Source: Dicaeum eximium | Taxonomy: Eukaryota > Chordata > Aves > Passeriformes > Dicaeidae | Reading direction: 5' to 3' | NCBI GenBank assembly: GCA_013396995.1 | Contig: VWZP01005834.1 | Coordinates: 558,001 to 622,000 of the forward strand | DNA length: 64,000 nt | In this document: positions 1-12,491 of the stretch, piece after piece | How positions within the stretch are numbered: the first letter of the stretch is position 1 | Layout: each line of letters begins with the position of its first letter | The notes under the pieces: model-generated | Told to the model about the DNA's origin: nothing | What the model saw: the letters and a program-made list of their open reading frames with translations, nothing else | Databases searched by the model: none | Translations under genes and position numbers: made by a program

Positions 1-1066
1 CAGATTCTGTGAGGAGCTACTAGAAGCTTCCCCGAAACCCAACGGAGCCAATGCCAGCTGGCCCCAAAATGGACCTGTCACTGGCCAAGGCCAAGCCCAT
101 CAGTGATGGTGGTACCGCCTTTGGGATAAGAGATTTAAGGAGGAAAATGCTCCTTCTTAAAAGAAGGAGGAAGGAGCTGCCTTGCTACTGGACAACTGCA
201 AACAGAGGAGTGAGAATGTGTGTGGGCAACAACCCTGCAGGCACCAGGGTCAGTGAAGAACAGAGGGGAGGAAGGAGGTGCTCCAGGTGCCAGAGCAGAG
301 AAAACCCTGATCCCATGGTGTATCAGGGTTCTGTAGCCCACGGAGGTCCATGGGGGAGCACAGATCCACCTGCACCCCGTGGTGGACCCCACACCACAGC
401 AGGCTGATGTGTGAAGGAGGCTGTGACCCCATGGAAAGCCCATGATGGAGCAGGCTCCTGGCAGGAGCACTGGACCCATGAAGAGAGGGGCCTGCAGTGG
501 AGAGGGTTTGCTGGCAGGACTTGTGACCCCATGGGGGACCCATGCTGGGACAGGCAGTCCCTGAGGGACTGCATCCCACAGTTCATGGGAAGGACTCATG
601 TTGGGAAAGTCCATGGAGGACTGTCTCCCAAGGGAGGGACTCCACACCTGGAGCAGGGAAAGAGTGTGAGGACTCCAACCCCTGAGAAGGAAGGAGCAGC
701 AGAGACAACACGTAATAAACTGACCACAGTCCTCATTCCCCATCCCCTTGTGCCACTGGGGAGAGGAGTGAGAGAAAATAAGGAGTAAAGCTGAACCCAG
801 GAAGAAGTGAGGGATGGGGGTAGGTGTTCCAAATTTGGGTTTATGTCTCATTACTCTACTCTGATTTGTGTCTGTAATGATTTTGATTAATTTCCTGAAG
901 TTCAGCCTGTTTCACCTCTGATGGTACCTGGTGAGAGATCTCTCCCTGTCCTTATCCATACCCATGAGCCTTTCCTTACATTTTCTCTCCCCTGTCCATT
1001 TTAGGATGGAGAGTGATAGAGTGGCTTTGGTGGGCACTTGGAATCCAGCCAGTCAGCCCACCACAT
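1..1066 (+). mobile_element. Avian endogenous-retrovirus LTR-like segment, cut by the window edge
   Basis: The segment ends at 1066 in ..CAGCCCACCACA. It carries a U3/R/U5-like run I recognise from bird genomes: GAACCCAGGAAGAAG.GAGGG near 795, a CTCATTACTCTACTCTGATT run near 848, AAGTTCAGCCTGTTTCACC near 898, and GATCTCTCCCTGTCCTTATC near 938. The upstream part (about 297-660) is a diverged array of units built around CCCATG, GGAGCAGG and GGACTG. The element is antisense to GYG2 and sits in its intron 6. I cannot assign the ERV class without a library search. Open reading frames here are short and not viral genes. Confidence 0.7.
554..572. repeat. Perfect inverted repeat inside the LTR-like segment
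   Basis: GCAGTCCCTGAGGGACTGC has 9-bp arms with a single central base. It is part of the diverged internal array of the LTR-like element. Confidence 0.7.
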
Positions 1067-1146
1067 CATATAACTTCCTCCTCTACCAATTTTCAGAAGT
1101 TTTGGTTTTGATTCCAACATATTCCCACTAACTCCTTATCAGTTAC

Positions 1147-1369
1147 CTTGCATTCCTCAGATTCTGATTCTTCCGCCTTTTGAAGTTTTTCCAACAAAGG
1201 CAATATACTGGCACTGTATATATTCCACCAGAGGGCAAGAAAGGACAGTTGATGAAAAGATCCAGAGGTGGTGTCATCCTGCATAACTCTCTTTGTTTGA
1301 AGGTTGTATTTGTAGTTCCAGGGCTTTGTTGCTCCCAAGAAGTGAACAACTTTGGCATCTCCACCAAAA
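1147..1369 (-). CDS. GYG2: GYG2 exon 6
   Basis: This 223-bp exon encodes FGGDAKVVHFLGATKPWNYK, a variable stretch, then a LALWWNIYSASILPLLEKLQ helix. It closes the catalytic domain. The variable stretch and the KAEESESEECK end mark the start of the poorly conserved linker. It ends in phase 0 at a GTAACT donor, so the next exon lies left of the window or within the repeat-rich first kilobase; I found no further glycogenin-like exon there. Confidence 0.93.
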
Positions 1370-4300
1370 CTGGAGAGATCAAACATACAGGTCTATACAT
1401 AAAATATTTTGTTAGCTTATATAAACTCCTAGAAGAAACATGCTTACTCACAGGTGAAGTAATTTAACATTTTGCAAGAGCAACAGATTTGAGATTATAT
1501 GTATTAATATTTTGTTTCTACCTTCCTGGTTTAATTAATCTTCTTTAACACGCGGAAAACAAAAAGCTGCATTGCCATTTGCTTCCAGCTGCTAATTCGC
1601 TAATTCTAGTAGAAAAGTTCATGAAAGAAACTGACAGGCTCATGCAGTACTATTTCCAGTCCTCCTTCATTCTCTATTCACAAAAAAATACATATCACTT
1701 GAAATATTTAATCACCAAAATTTGGTATTACAGATCCCATATTAAAAATTACAATGGCCTAAGTTCATTAAAAAATACAATGGCCTAAGTTCATCCCAGT
1801 AAGAGTGTATTGTGCAACTGGAACAGAAATTCATGACACTCTAAATCCAATTTGTCTTTTACCAGGAAATTTGCTCAACTGTGTTGTCTGGAATCATATA
1901 ATTAGAAGCACAAATTGCATTTCATAGAAGAACCTAAGGAATGGCTCAAAAAAATTTAAGCAATGCCAATTGTTTCTCTAAGAAATTACTTGAGAACAAA
2001 GGAACGAGTTTAAAAGTAAACCTGTCAGAACCTAATGCCAAACTAATTACATTTTGTCAAAAAATGAAAGAAGCTTCTTTGAAAGAACATAAAAGACAGT
2101 GTAGCCAACTCTGGGACTCTCTCTGTGTCCAGACATTCACATTAAATTTAAGCTTCTATTGCATGATTTCTACATAAGATAATTTGTGATACTGTAATTT
2201 ATAACCAACAGAATATGCCATTATTACTCTTTCTTACAGAAGGATGTTTGTTAACAAACTACAGAGGTTTACAGAAGTGTTATTACTTACTGATTGAAAG
2301 CAGGAACATAGGTGTACACAGAGCTGCTGCTCAAGTTGTAGAGGAAAGGCAAGTGTTTGCCAATATCTGTTGTTGCCCAATTGCTGAAGAAGCTGTTCAA
2401 CAAGCCTTGATCACCTCCTAAAGAATACATAAAACAGTACTACCATAATGTGTACACTCAAATTTGTATCAAAATCTGGATGTGACTGAGACTGGGGACT
2501 GAGATTGGTGTGTTCAAGGGACTCCAACTTGGACTTGAAAATGTGGCCAAATGAGCATTCACAAGTGAGTAATACCTGATTCACTCTGATGCAAGTTCAG
2601 TGTAAATGAAGTCCTATTGTAATGTAAGAAGAAAGGAGTAGTGTTTGGTCTCCCTCAGAGCAGAAGACTGAAGATCAGATATATTTCTCTCTCCTAAGCC
2701 AGACAGCAAAATTAAAACTAACCAAGCAAGACTCAGGCACAATGTACCTTCACTGCCCTTTTCTGGGAAACATAGCAGGTCTTAAATACAGTCTAAGAGG
2801 CAAAGCTCTGCACCTTGAATTCTTACATAAAGCCCAGAGAACTCCTGCCTTCCTCCATTCTGCCTGATAGGGTGGAAGCTGTCTCGCACTTCATTCCCTA
2901 TTCCCTTCATTCCCACCTTGCCCCTTACCATCAAAGCTGCCGTGCTCAGCAGCAAACTGGAGCAGCAGGTTGTAAGTCTTCAGGGAGGGCTGGAACACAA
3001 ATACACCACTATTGAAGCAGTCAGGCCAGCCAGAATCAGGAGCTGCAGAAAATTCTTCTCGATCAAACAACTCATCAACATTGCAAAGTACCTTAGGGAG
3101 GGTAGGAAAAGAGAAAAAACATGTTAGAGTAAACGTTTGTCTAGAACAAGCATTGTCAAATTAGTACCAAGGGAGTAAATTGATAGTTTGGCCTGGTATA
3201 TGGCTTGCAGAGCATAAAAGCAGTGCCATTGTAAAATATGCTAGGGGTCAGAACCTCTATTTTTAGTGCAATAAGGCAACATTAATTGTGATTATCCATG
3301 ATTTCTCTGATAAAATGCAAAGCCTGTGAAATTATTTCATGAATCTTGGAGACCATCCAAGGTCCCTTAAATATTATCTGTGAAAACACAATTTCCTTCC
3401 TTCTTAACTCACTTTTCCATAGTCCTTTATTTCTGATAACTACAACAGAACTTAATGAAAACTGGGAATTGAAATCATTTTAGCAAGCTACAGACTGACT
3501 AAAGGGTAGTAGAAAGACTGTCTCTTGCTGCCAGTTTTCTAATGTAACTGAAGTTCAAAGATTTACTTTTCTGTCTTCTCTTAAGCTTCCCAAAGAAGTG
3601 GGAAAATCAATCAGGTTAAGGCACAGATAAAGTTTGTGGAAAGACAGCTCTGGAGTCACTGAAAGTCAGGACCCCACCTACAACTGAGCCACTGTGAAAA
3701 CCAGAAAAAAAATTTTTTAGAAGTAAAATTACTTAATTGAATTTTTAAAAAGACAAAAATTTGCCTTCCTCCTTTAACATTAATGTAAAGCAAGAAATCA
3801 TAAGCCTTTCTCCTCAAGAAGAATAACTTAATTTGGTTTCTAATTCAAAGACAATCCTATTAAATTAAAATGCATCCCAGTCTTTCAGAGTGAGCCATGA
3901 AAGCACAAGGGAAGGCTGACATGATTGTCCTCGCCTAAGTTATGACCATCTTTATCTCTATACATTTAAAAACTTAAAAAAAAATTAATGTCTGGGATTT
4001 TTTTTTTCTATTTAAGAACCATCCTGCCTTCCTGACAGAATAATTCTAAACAAAAGTATATGAGAGAGATCTATTTTTAATTTCTGTCAGAAGACCTAGT
4101 GCATACAGTGGGTTTGTGATCTCTTTTGAGGACAGTCCCGAGGCTACTCTCCAAACTAAATTTATTTTTATGCATCCAGCACAACTGTGAGAATTGCTAA
4201 AACGTGCCTGGATGGAGCTCCTGCGACCTTGTGACCGCCAGCAAATCTGGTCACTTCACAGGCCAGTGGGCTGCCTGACAAGGGAGCATCCCACAATCAG

Positions 4301-7300
4301 AGACGGACACAAACGTTTCCATGGCTCCCACTCCACTCACCAAAGTGTCTGCATCCATGAAGACACATTTGCTGTAATGAGTAAGAGTCCAACAATGAAG
4401 CTTAGTGAAGGTTACACCCAAGTCTGGCCTCTGCATCAGAGCCAAGTGGACTGAGTCAGCACTGTCGAGCACATCCACCTCGGCCACTTCATCAAACACG
4501 CTGCTGAGGACTGACCTACCCGAGCCAGCCAGGAGAGAGAGAAGGGAAGTTAGACAAGTTCATCAGAGTTCACTCCAGGCGTGACAACAGTGACACACAG
4601 CATGGCATTAATTATGACAATAACCAAAGCTAGATTGATTGGTCAGGGTGAGAAGTCAGAAGAGAACAGTCTTTGCAAACAGCCTACTGAAGAGGCAGCT
4701 ATCAGTCAGGCCATAAAACATTGTCTCTTCTACTATGGGGGCCAGCACATCTCAAAAGGGAGAGCTGCTGTTTGAAGGAAAAAACAATCCTTATTTTAGT
4801 CATTTTTCTCCTATAGAAACACCAACAGAAATAGAAGCAGCTTTCATCCTGCACAATTGATTCCAAAGAACAGCAGCACACTGCGTTCCCTCTGCATTTT
4901 ACAGGATGAGACATGCACTGCCAGCACACTCATCTGTACCTATTGTGCCCAAGCAAACACTGCTTCAAAACTGCACCTTTTATAAGGTGCATATATACTT
5001 GCTCACCATATATAGTTCCTCACTACTATGTAGCATCTCAAATGAGACTTTTAGCTAAACATTTTTTTCTATGTATGTGTTTTATTGATTCTGTGCATGA
5101 ATTCTATAGGTAACACCAAAGTAGGTAATTTTCCTTCGAGAAGCAAGAAAAAAAAGCCTTTAAAACACAGCTTATTTACTTACACTACACTATTACAATC
5201 ACAGTCCTCAGTGCCTCACAAACACAGAAAAAGAAAACCTGTGCTGTTTGAAATCTAGATTTCAGGGTCATTAGCTATTGCCTGATTGATCTTCAAGGAA
5301 CTGGAACTAACTGGTAAATAATTAAATGAAGTACAGATTACTAGAAGTTTATTTCAGTAATCTGCTTTCTTTTTGGTTTTTTTAATGTCATCCCTGATTT
5401 AAAATACATATTATAAATGCATTTCTTCCCACTGAACGGGCATGAAAAGAATTACAGACTTAATTTCTACCCGTGCATCAAATAGATACAGTTACAGTGT
5501 TCTGACAATGTCCATATTTCAAAAGTCTGTAAAAACAGATTTTTGTGCATCAGGTCAGAACACAAACGTGAAAATATATTTCTTGAGCCTGATGCATTGC
5601 AAAATACATTCACACAGCATACAGAAAACAGGAGCTTGCACACTTCCTAAGACATAGCAGAGCTAAGAGTTTAAGTTGCTATGGCATGGCATGTGCCTTT
5701 TAACAATTGTCACAGTCCTCCAAATGACAGGGCTTGAGTTCAGACTTAGTAAGATTTCTGTAAATGCAATTCTGCAGTGCCTGTAGAATCACAACACAAA
5801 TTGCAAAGTGATTTATAAAAAAAAGCAAAAAGAAACGAATTTCTTATCATTATATTTGTGCACCAGTATTTTAAGCCCATTAGTCACATGAAACTGAGCC
5901 CTTAGGTTTATGGAGAGTTCTGATGTCACAGGTGGTTATGTGTCTCGCTCTAAAAAAGAAAAAATTGGAAGAAAAACAACAGTAGTGCAAGACACTAAGA
6001 CCTTAGTTCCAAATTTTCAGCTTCTCAATTATAAGCCAAATTCCAGCCACAAGCTCTACTTGTGCAAGTGAATTCTTAGTAGGCTTAGGAGCTTATAATG
6101 GATGTTATTTGGGACTCCTCTTAGAAATCCCTAGCCAAGAGGGAAGTTCTAGGCATAATGCTGTGAAATCCACAGAAACATATTAAAATCTTTCATGCTG
6201 TTGCTTATTCTTCCACTATGTAAATCTCCCAATGCACATTAATACTTACCTCATCCCACTGGAAACCTCTGGAGTAATTAGAACTGCCAGTTTTCTGGAT
6301 GTCTTATGATCCCTCAGTGACTGTCCAAGAACAAGAGCCCCTTGGCAGTACACATCATCAGTAGCAAGGGTCACAAAGGCTTGATCTGTTACTGCAAAAA
6401 AATATTCAGAAGAGTCACTTTACAACTTTAACATGAGCCCTTTAAGCAGGCTCTCTCCTCCTCCAGATAAACAACAATCTGTGGCTTATAACAACCTGCA
6501 GTTCCTGTGATGAGTTCTTTTCTTTCACAGACTATCCCCAAATGTCACAATTAAATAGAAAATCCTGTGAATGTGAGTGCAGAATGTATGTTTTCTGATT
6601 TTTAATATTTTTGTTTGCCTGATTTACACAATAGCAGGTATAAAATTTTTGCACTAGCCTTAAACAGATAATTCCTTAGGTCTTATTGCCAAAATACAAT
6701 GTCAACCAAAAATGCTGACCTGTACAAATTTAGATTTTATACTTAATGAACACAGTATAATACAACCAATAAAAAAAATATTCTTGTTTATACAGTGCCA
6801 AAAGCTAAGGAAAAGAACAAGATATTGAGTAATAGCCAGAAATATTCTTTCTATAATGCCACTGAATCAATTAACATTATTTTTGCTCTGTCTTCTTTGT
6901 ACTGGGGTACCTGATGCTGGCTGAACAAGTGCAGAGAAATTCCTACCAAGATCAGTATACCTCCCAGAAGCTGAGAATCCCTACCTCAAGTAACTCCAGG
7001 GAATTTAGGAGTGTTCCTTATTGTCAGGAAACACATGAGGAAACAAGTCACAATAAGAAAGAAATCAACCTACACTCCTGCACAACAGGAGAAAATGTAT
7101 TTTGTAGGGACACCACTCCTGTGGCATGATCTTAAGGGGCTCTTCAGCTCTGTCCTGTGACAGAACTCCCACTGTCAGAGCTCTCCTGGGGGGAACCTAT
7201 AACTCAGAGCAGAAGGATGATACACTCCAGGCTGCAAAATTAACTAGAACAAGATGAGCAGGTCACACAGATGAAGGGAATTCCACTGAGCTCTACAGAA

Positions 7301-10300
7301 CTTCAATAAATACTTGTGTTTAAATACTTGTTTAGAACCACCATCATCTTAAGGGACAGGCAAATGCATTAAATAAATTAAAACAACCAAACAATACCAA
7401 CATAAACAACCTGTCATACAGTTTCCAGGGTCTGTGAGAAACACTGGGAAAGAATCTCACAGAACTAGTTGCAGAGAACTCAACAAATGACCTCATGGCT
7501 GCCTCAGCCAGAGGCTGCCAAAATGAATGAGTTCTAGCCCCTAAGCGTCATCGAGGTATGCAGCAAAGTATGCTTGATGCCCACAATAAGCTAACAGATA
7601 CTCAGTATTTTTATTTTTCACATCCTCCAGAGCCAGAGAAAAACACAGGCCCACTGGGGTGCTGCCTTTTCCCTCACTTTTTGCCCTCTTTCACTCGTTT
7701 CCAGCCAGCCAGCTTCATCTCAATCACACATACCTTACATTTGCTGACATTGCCACAAATCCCTGCACCTCAGGAGAATCCCAGTGAGTGTCAGACTTGG
7801 CCAAAAAATCCCAAATCATCCATCTAAACTTAAAATAGTTTGCATAGCCCACAGCTGAGCAAACTCCAGTAACATTTCTAATCACAATTTCCAGACAAAG
7901 CAAATGAAGAATTGGACCTTCAAATGTCCCATTATAATAACAGCTCAAGCCAGTTACAGCTGTTCCAGAAATCAATGAATAAGGAGTTGCATTAAAACAA
8001 CAGATGTGAAGTAAACTGCTCCTACTGCAGTTTTTCAGAAGGTTAAAGGAATAAATATAAGCATCCCTAAGAATCAATGTAAACCAGAAAACCACTGAAG
8101 GCTACTTAAGCAATAAAATTACTCTGAAAAGATGCAAAAAGTCAGGAAAGCAGAGCAGTTTTGTGTTAGGCAACAAGCATCTCCAGCCAAAGAAAGGCAA
8201 TAAAGCAACCACCAAGAGGAATGTGGGAGTTAGGTCAATATAAAAAAAAAAACAAATTGTGAAATGAGTGGAAGTTCCAATCTTAAAAGATTGTTTTAAA
8301 TAACAATCACAAATCTGAACACAATTTTCACATGGCTTTGGCAAATTCTTTTGGCTACAGAAGCTGAAACTTTACGTAAGTAATACATAGAAAAATACCA
8401 AACTACTCATTAAATGCTTCAGCAAGTTGGTATAGAAAATCACCACATCCTCCAAATGCTTTCATGCCCTGCACCCCTGTGGTCATAAGCACAAATAAGC
8501 AAACTGCCAAACAACAGCTGCTTCTAAGAAAGTTTTGCTGATACCTCACAAAGAACAGAAACGAAGTGTCTGTCTTGAGAATCAGATGTGGGATACATGT
8601 TATGGCCTTCCTAATACAGTGAATCACCAAAGAGATAATTGACTAGATAATCAAACTACTGACTGAAAATATTTAACATTAAAATATTCCTGATGCAAAG
8701 AGAGAAGCAAATCCTAATAATTTTAAAATCATCACTAATTCATCAAAGATCCATACGGGGTTTAAAATTAAAATATTTTATTATTACTTTTCCTTTCATC
8801 TAATCCCTGCTTTCAAGGAAGAAGTGTTATTTGACTTGCCTTGTTTATAAAATTCCTTGGAATATAGCCTAACAAGTAAACATTTCATTTTTGTAACTGA
8901 AAGTAAGGTCAGGTTTTCATCTACGTTTTTGGAAGTAAATAGTTTACCTGAAAGTTTCCATTTAACTGACACATTAAATCTTAAACATTAAACAATAAAC
9001 TAACACATCTTAAATCATTAACTAAACAATAAACTAACAGATCTTAAATCATTAAACACTGTACACAGAGTTTAACTCACTGACTTTAAAAGAGCAAACC
9101 TTCTTTAAGTTTGAAAGCCAGAGGGGTAGATATTTNNNNNNNNNNNNNNNNNNNNNNNNNNNNNNNNNNNNNNNNNNNNNNNNNNNNNNNNNNNNNNNNN
9201 NNNNNNNNNNNNNNNNNNNNNNNNNNNNNNNNNNNNNNNGGGGTTAGGTTTTTTGGGGTTTTTTGGTTTTATTTTTTTAAATGTCAGGGTGACCATTAAA
9301 CAAAACTCTAATTCTTTGTGCTGAATGACAGTAAGATTTTTTATGGACAACACCTACTGTTAAGGGTATTAAGTTTTCAAACAAATTGTTTTCAAGTCGT
9401 GGATCCTTATGGCTAATACAACACCACTGGCTATCAGTGAACTATGAGCAGAGAAAGTATATTTTTAGAATCTCATTAAAACCCTGTCATATGAATTTAT
9501 AAATCTGCTCATTTCTCTTGTCTGGATTACCACAAAGCACATGCTGATGCCAATTAAGAAAACATTATCATCAGTAGTGGCTCCTCAGTTTTACTATCTA
9601 ACAATACTTTCTTAGACAAAACAAGGATCTTCGAGGAATTAACTTGCTGAGTTACTCTAGAACCTGCTCTGCAGCTACACAGAAGAGACAGCAAAATAAT
9701 GTGAACCACTGCAGTCAGGGTGATCTTGTGTGGAACTTCTAACAGCTTTTTTAGCCAAGATCACCAACTTTTTGTGCTACTTATTCACAGAAGAAGTACC
9801 ACTAACACTGCTAGAGGCAAGATTCTTTGACAGGCATGAAAACTAATTCCAGAGCACCTAAAAGCTTTATTTAGAATACAAACAGAGTAAACAGACAGGG
9901 TGGTGCTCACTTTCATGTTCAAAGAGAAAAAGAGAATAAAAAAACATCAGGTACCTATTTTGAGAATCAGGAGTGACTAATAGTAACAAGCTCTGAGTGA
10001 CCCAAGTGCACCTTCCAACTTCAAGACAAGTTTAAGTAAGGTAAGGAGGTTTTTTTCATAATCCATTAGACATTGCTTTTAAATAATATTTTTATATTTC
10101 TTCTGATAGACAGAGGAAGGATAAATTTAGTCCAGCTGTAGCTCCTAACACAACAATTCAAATTTGCCAAGCTGCCCACTGCAAAATGGCAACAGGAGAC
10201 CAGACACTCCTATGTTATGATTTTTCTGTAAGAAGATTCTAAGCAACACATTGTCATCTTATGAATAAAAATAAGAGCAGATAAATCAATAGCTTAAAGC

Positions 10301-12491
10301 CTCCAACAGGCTGGTTAGGTCCCCAGTGCCTACTGGCATTCATAGTAACCAATATTATACAGCTGCTTTCTTAAATTCCTCCCCAATACCATCTGTTGCT
10401 CTTTTATCACCTCTCCCCTTTTACTCCAGAGAATCTGCAGGATGAGCAGGCTGCACCCACCGAGCCAAAGCACCTCCCTGAAATCCCAAGTGACAATGAC
10501 ACTGCTCCAAATCACAGCTCGTTTCCTGACACCAGTTCTGTTACTCCTCCTCCCACATGAAGGACTCTGTGGATCCTCCCCCAGGAGCACCCCGTGCAGG
10601 TGTGTTAGACTGCCAAAAAGAGAACACAAACCATAGGCTTCTCACTTCTCTGGCCTAGCACAGCCATATCCTGGAACAGAAAGCTCTGCTCCTCCTGGAA
10701 CCCACTAGCTTATCAAGAAGTATTTTGTTCTAAGTAGATAAAATGAACAATAGTGACAGCCAATAACCTGAGTCAGACCCCCATCAAAAATTATTATGCA
10801 AGTTTCCAGCAAAGAGGCAGATCTTGCCCTAGTAAACAAATGACAGCTGGCAGTTTTAATTCCTGTGCTTTCTTAGATCCAATAGTAGAAACATTGATGA
10901 TACTAATGAAGATAAACAACAAACACTTTACACAGACCTTTCTATAACAGAATTTAAATTGATATTTAACGGCATACAATATTTCTCTTGGCCTAATGAC
11001 ATTCTGCCTCATCCAAAACCAGATTCTCTCTTATCTTTTATTAAAACAATACTGAATTTTAATAGGCAGGATTACTGTGTCGCACTAGAGCACAACAGAA
11101 AGAAGAAACCCAAGGTTTATTTACACTTAGTGTTATATAGGATTTTGGGAACAACTGTGGATTGGAGGATGAGGTTACTACCCCTCTAGCCACACTGGTC
11201 AAGGAGAAGTTCTATCAAACCTTCTCCACCCAGGAGAAAGGAATGAAAAACAAAGAGACAGTTAGCAAAACACGTGCTGTTTACATGAACTAGTGTGAGA
11301 AACTCCATCACAGAAATGAAAACAATCAGAAGGCTGAAAAATCAGGGCGACATTACTGCTCTTGTGTTGGAAGAGCACTTGATTCCAGTTCTTTGTAGCT
11401 TTTATTATGTGTCTTTCAGTTAAAAACTGTTACAGTCTGCTTCAAGACTCAGCCGTGTTGTTATTCAACAGATCATAAATTATCCTCATAAAAACTCAAA
11501 TGCAACAATATCATAAGATGCTAACAAGCATAACACATAACACCCAAAACTAGTCCAAAAACAATCACATACCAGTTTGAAAATTAGTAGTAATTTATTA
11601 GTAATAATTGGTGATAATTATTAGAAATAATTGCTTAAGCAACCCAGAGGCAGAACAGGGAACTTTATGGTACATATCGAGTTAGATATTCCCAATCTTT
11701 CTACACCTTCCTTTCAACCAAAAGGAAAGAAAAAAATATTCAAAAAACTAAAAAAAAAAAAAAAAAAGAAAAAAATCCCCAGCCATAAAAAACCCCACAC
11801 CTCTCTAATCCTTTCATTTGCAGATTCACTTTCTGCATCTTCCCAGTGCTGAAGTGCCACATACATGAATTCAAACTTGGCATCATTCAGTCCAGATGAC
11901 TGACATCCTTCAAATGATTCAATAAACCAAAATTTGGGGAAACTGCTGCTCTCAAAACTGAGAAAAAAGGAAAGAAAAGTTGAGTATGTTCAAGAATGAG
12001 AACAGCACCTGCACTTACCCCGTGTGATTACCCTACCCTCATGGCTTTAAGGATAACTGGTTAAGACCAATACTACTGCTGTGTAAGAAGGAGCATTAAA
12101 AAGATTTCTCTGAATCTGCCTTAGATAGAGAAAGCCAGCCCCAGCCTGTCACCCGGGGGATCCACCAGGAAACCACGCAGAGACCTAAGCAGGCCAAGCT
12201 CTACATACAAGCAGAATACATAAATGAGTTCACCTATTTCAGCCCATCACCCAGACAGTTGAAATCCTCCTCTGGAGCTGCTCATTACAGCACAGCACTC
12301 TGTTGATAAGAAAGCAGCAGAGACCCTCGCACCGGGATGTGAGAAGGGCAAAAGCCCCGGGGGGCTCCAGGCTGCGCTGCCGATGGTGCCCCCGCCCCGA
12401 GAGGCTGCTGGCGGCAAGCGGGACAGGGTGCTGAGGGACAGGGTGCTGCGGGGCGGGGGTGCTGCCCGGGGACGGGGTACTCACCGGCCAT
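1147..12491 (-). CDS. GYG2: GYG2 (glycogenin-2), 5' six coding exons; 3' end off the window
   Basis: Glycogenin is a GT8 glycosyltransferase that glucosylates its own tyrosine from UDP-glucose and so makes the primer that glycogen synthase extends in the cytosol. Six exons (12491-12485, 6391-6250, 4515-4341, 3091-2929, 2417-2291, 1369-1147) join in frame to 837 nt, 279 codons. The N-terminus reads MAVTDQAFVTLATDDVYCQG, the usual glycogenin start. Visible sites are the DAD metal-binding motif (residues 104-106), GGDQG (163-167), the acceptor tyrosine in VYTYVPAF (Tyr197, equivalent to Tyr195 of GYG1) and HFLG..KPWNY (214-224). The text is closer to GYG2 than GYG1 (KPWNYKYN, LLNSFF), and the XG/CD99 neighbours agree with that. 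The variable linker and C-terminal glycogen-synthase-binding segment must lie to the left of base 1. All splice sites are GT-AG. Residue 205, at the exon 5/6 junction, is His where mammals have Gln. Confidence 0.93.
1751..1794 (+). repeat. Short direct duplication
   Basis: Two exact copies of ACAATGGCCTAAGTTCAT start at 1751 and 1777, a 26-bp period, in a GYG2 intron. Confidence 0.9.
2291..2417 (-). CDS. GYG2: GYG2 exon 5 (acceptor-tyrosine exon)
   Basis: This 127-bp exon encodes GDQGLLNSFFSNWATTDIGK, then HLPFLYNLSSSSVYTYVPAF. The first tyrosine of VYTY is the position of the self-glucosylated tyrosine in glycogenins. The DQG aspartate is a catalytic-site residue in the family. The acceptor is TTCTTTAG and the donor GTAAG. 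Confidence 0.95.
2929..3091 (-). CDS. GYG2: GYG2 exon 4
   Basis: This 163-bp exon encodes VLCNVDELFDREEFSAAPDS, then GWPDCFNSGVFVFQPSLKTY and NLLLQFAAEHGSFD. It contains the strongly conserved PGWPDCFNSGVFV-type block of glycogenins (here DSGWPDCFNSGVFV). It ends in phase 1. Confidence 0.95.
4341..4515 (-). CDS. GYG2: GYG2 exon 3 (DxD exon)
   Basis: This 175-bp exon encodes SVLSSVFDEVAEVDVLDSAD, then SVHLALMQRPDLGVTFTKLH and CWTLTHYSKCVFMDADTL. It ends just after the DAD metal/UDP-binding motif, as in mammalian glycogenins. The donor is GTGAG; the acceptor is TAG at 4516-4518. Confidence 0.95.
6250..6391 (-). CDS. GYG2: GYG2 exon 2
   Basis: This 142-bp exon has a TTTTTTTGCAG acceptor and a GTAAG donor. 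It encodes TDQAFVTLATDDVYCQGALV followed by LGQSLRDHKTSRKLAVLITP and EVSSGM. This is the Rossmann-like N-terminal UDP-glucose-binding part of the GT8 fold, up to the conserved LITP turn. Confidence 0.93.
8990..9057 (+). repeat. 34-bp tandem duplication
   Basis: Two adjacent copies of a unit starting AAACAATAAACTAACA begin at 8990 and 9024. They differ at only a few bases (CACATC/CAGATC and the unit end). They lie 80 bp before a sequence gap. Confidence 0.9.
9136..9239. other. Assembly gap (104 N)
   Basis: A run of N within GYG2 intron 1. The right flank is a T/G-rich low-complexity stretch, which may explain the failed read. Confidence 0.99.
12485..12491 (-). CDS. GYG2: GYG2 coding exon 1 (start codon)
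   Basis: This seven-base coding segment reads ATG GCC G and is followed by a GTGAGT donor (12484 downward). The context agcATGG has a purine at -3 and G at +4. Joining it to exon 2 gives M-A-V-T-D-Q-A-F, the expected glycogenin N-terminus; that match chose the start. Confidence 0.88.

Larger units (their letters stand above)
1370..6249. other. GYG2 introns 2-5 (non-exon sequence)
   Basis: Outside exons 3, 4 and 5 this stretch is AT-rich unique-looking sequence. It holds a 26-bp-period direct duplication at 1751-1794. I see no RNA gene, no extra glycogenin-like exon and no clear transposable element. Confidence 0.6.
6392..12484. other. GYG2 intron 1
   Basis: This is about 6.1 kb of AT-rich intron with a gap of N's, a 34-bp tandem duplication and a poly(A) tract at about 11750-11776. 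Open reading frames are short and show no family I recognise. No CR1 piece is clear here. Confidence 0.6.

Noticed and set aside
135..851. 238-codon minus-strand open frame and a 125-codon plus-strand frame at the left edge
   Set aside because: Both fall in the internal array of the LTR-like repeat; the repeated protein text simply mirrors the DNA repeats. No viral protein motif is visible.
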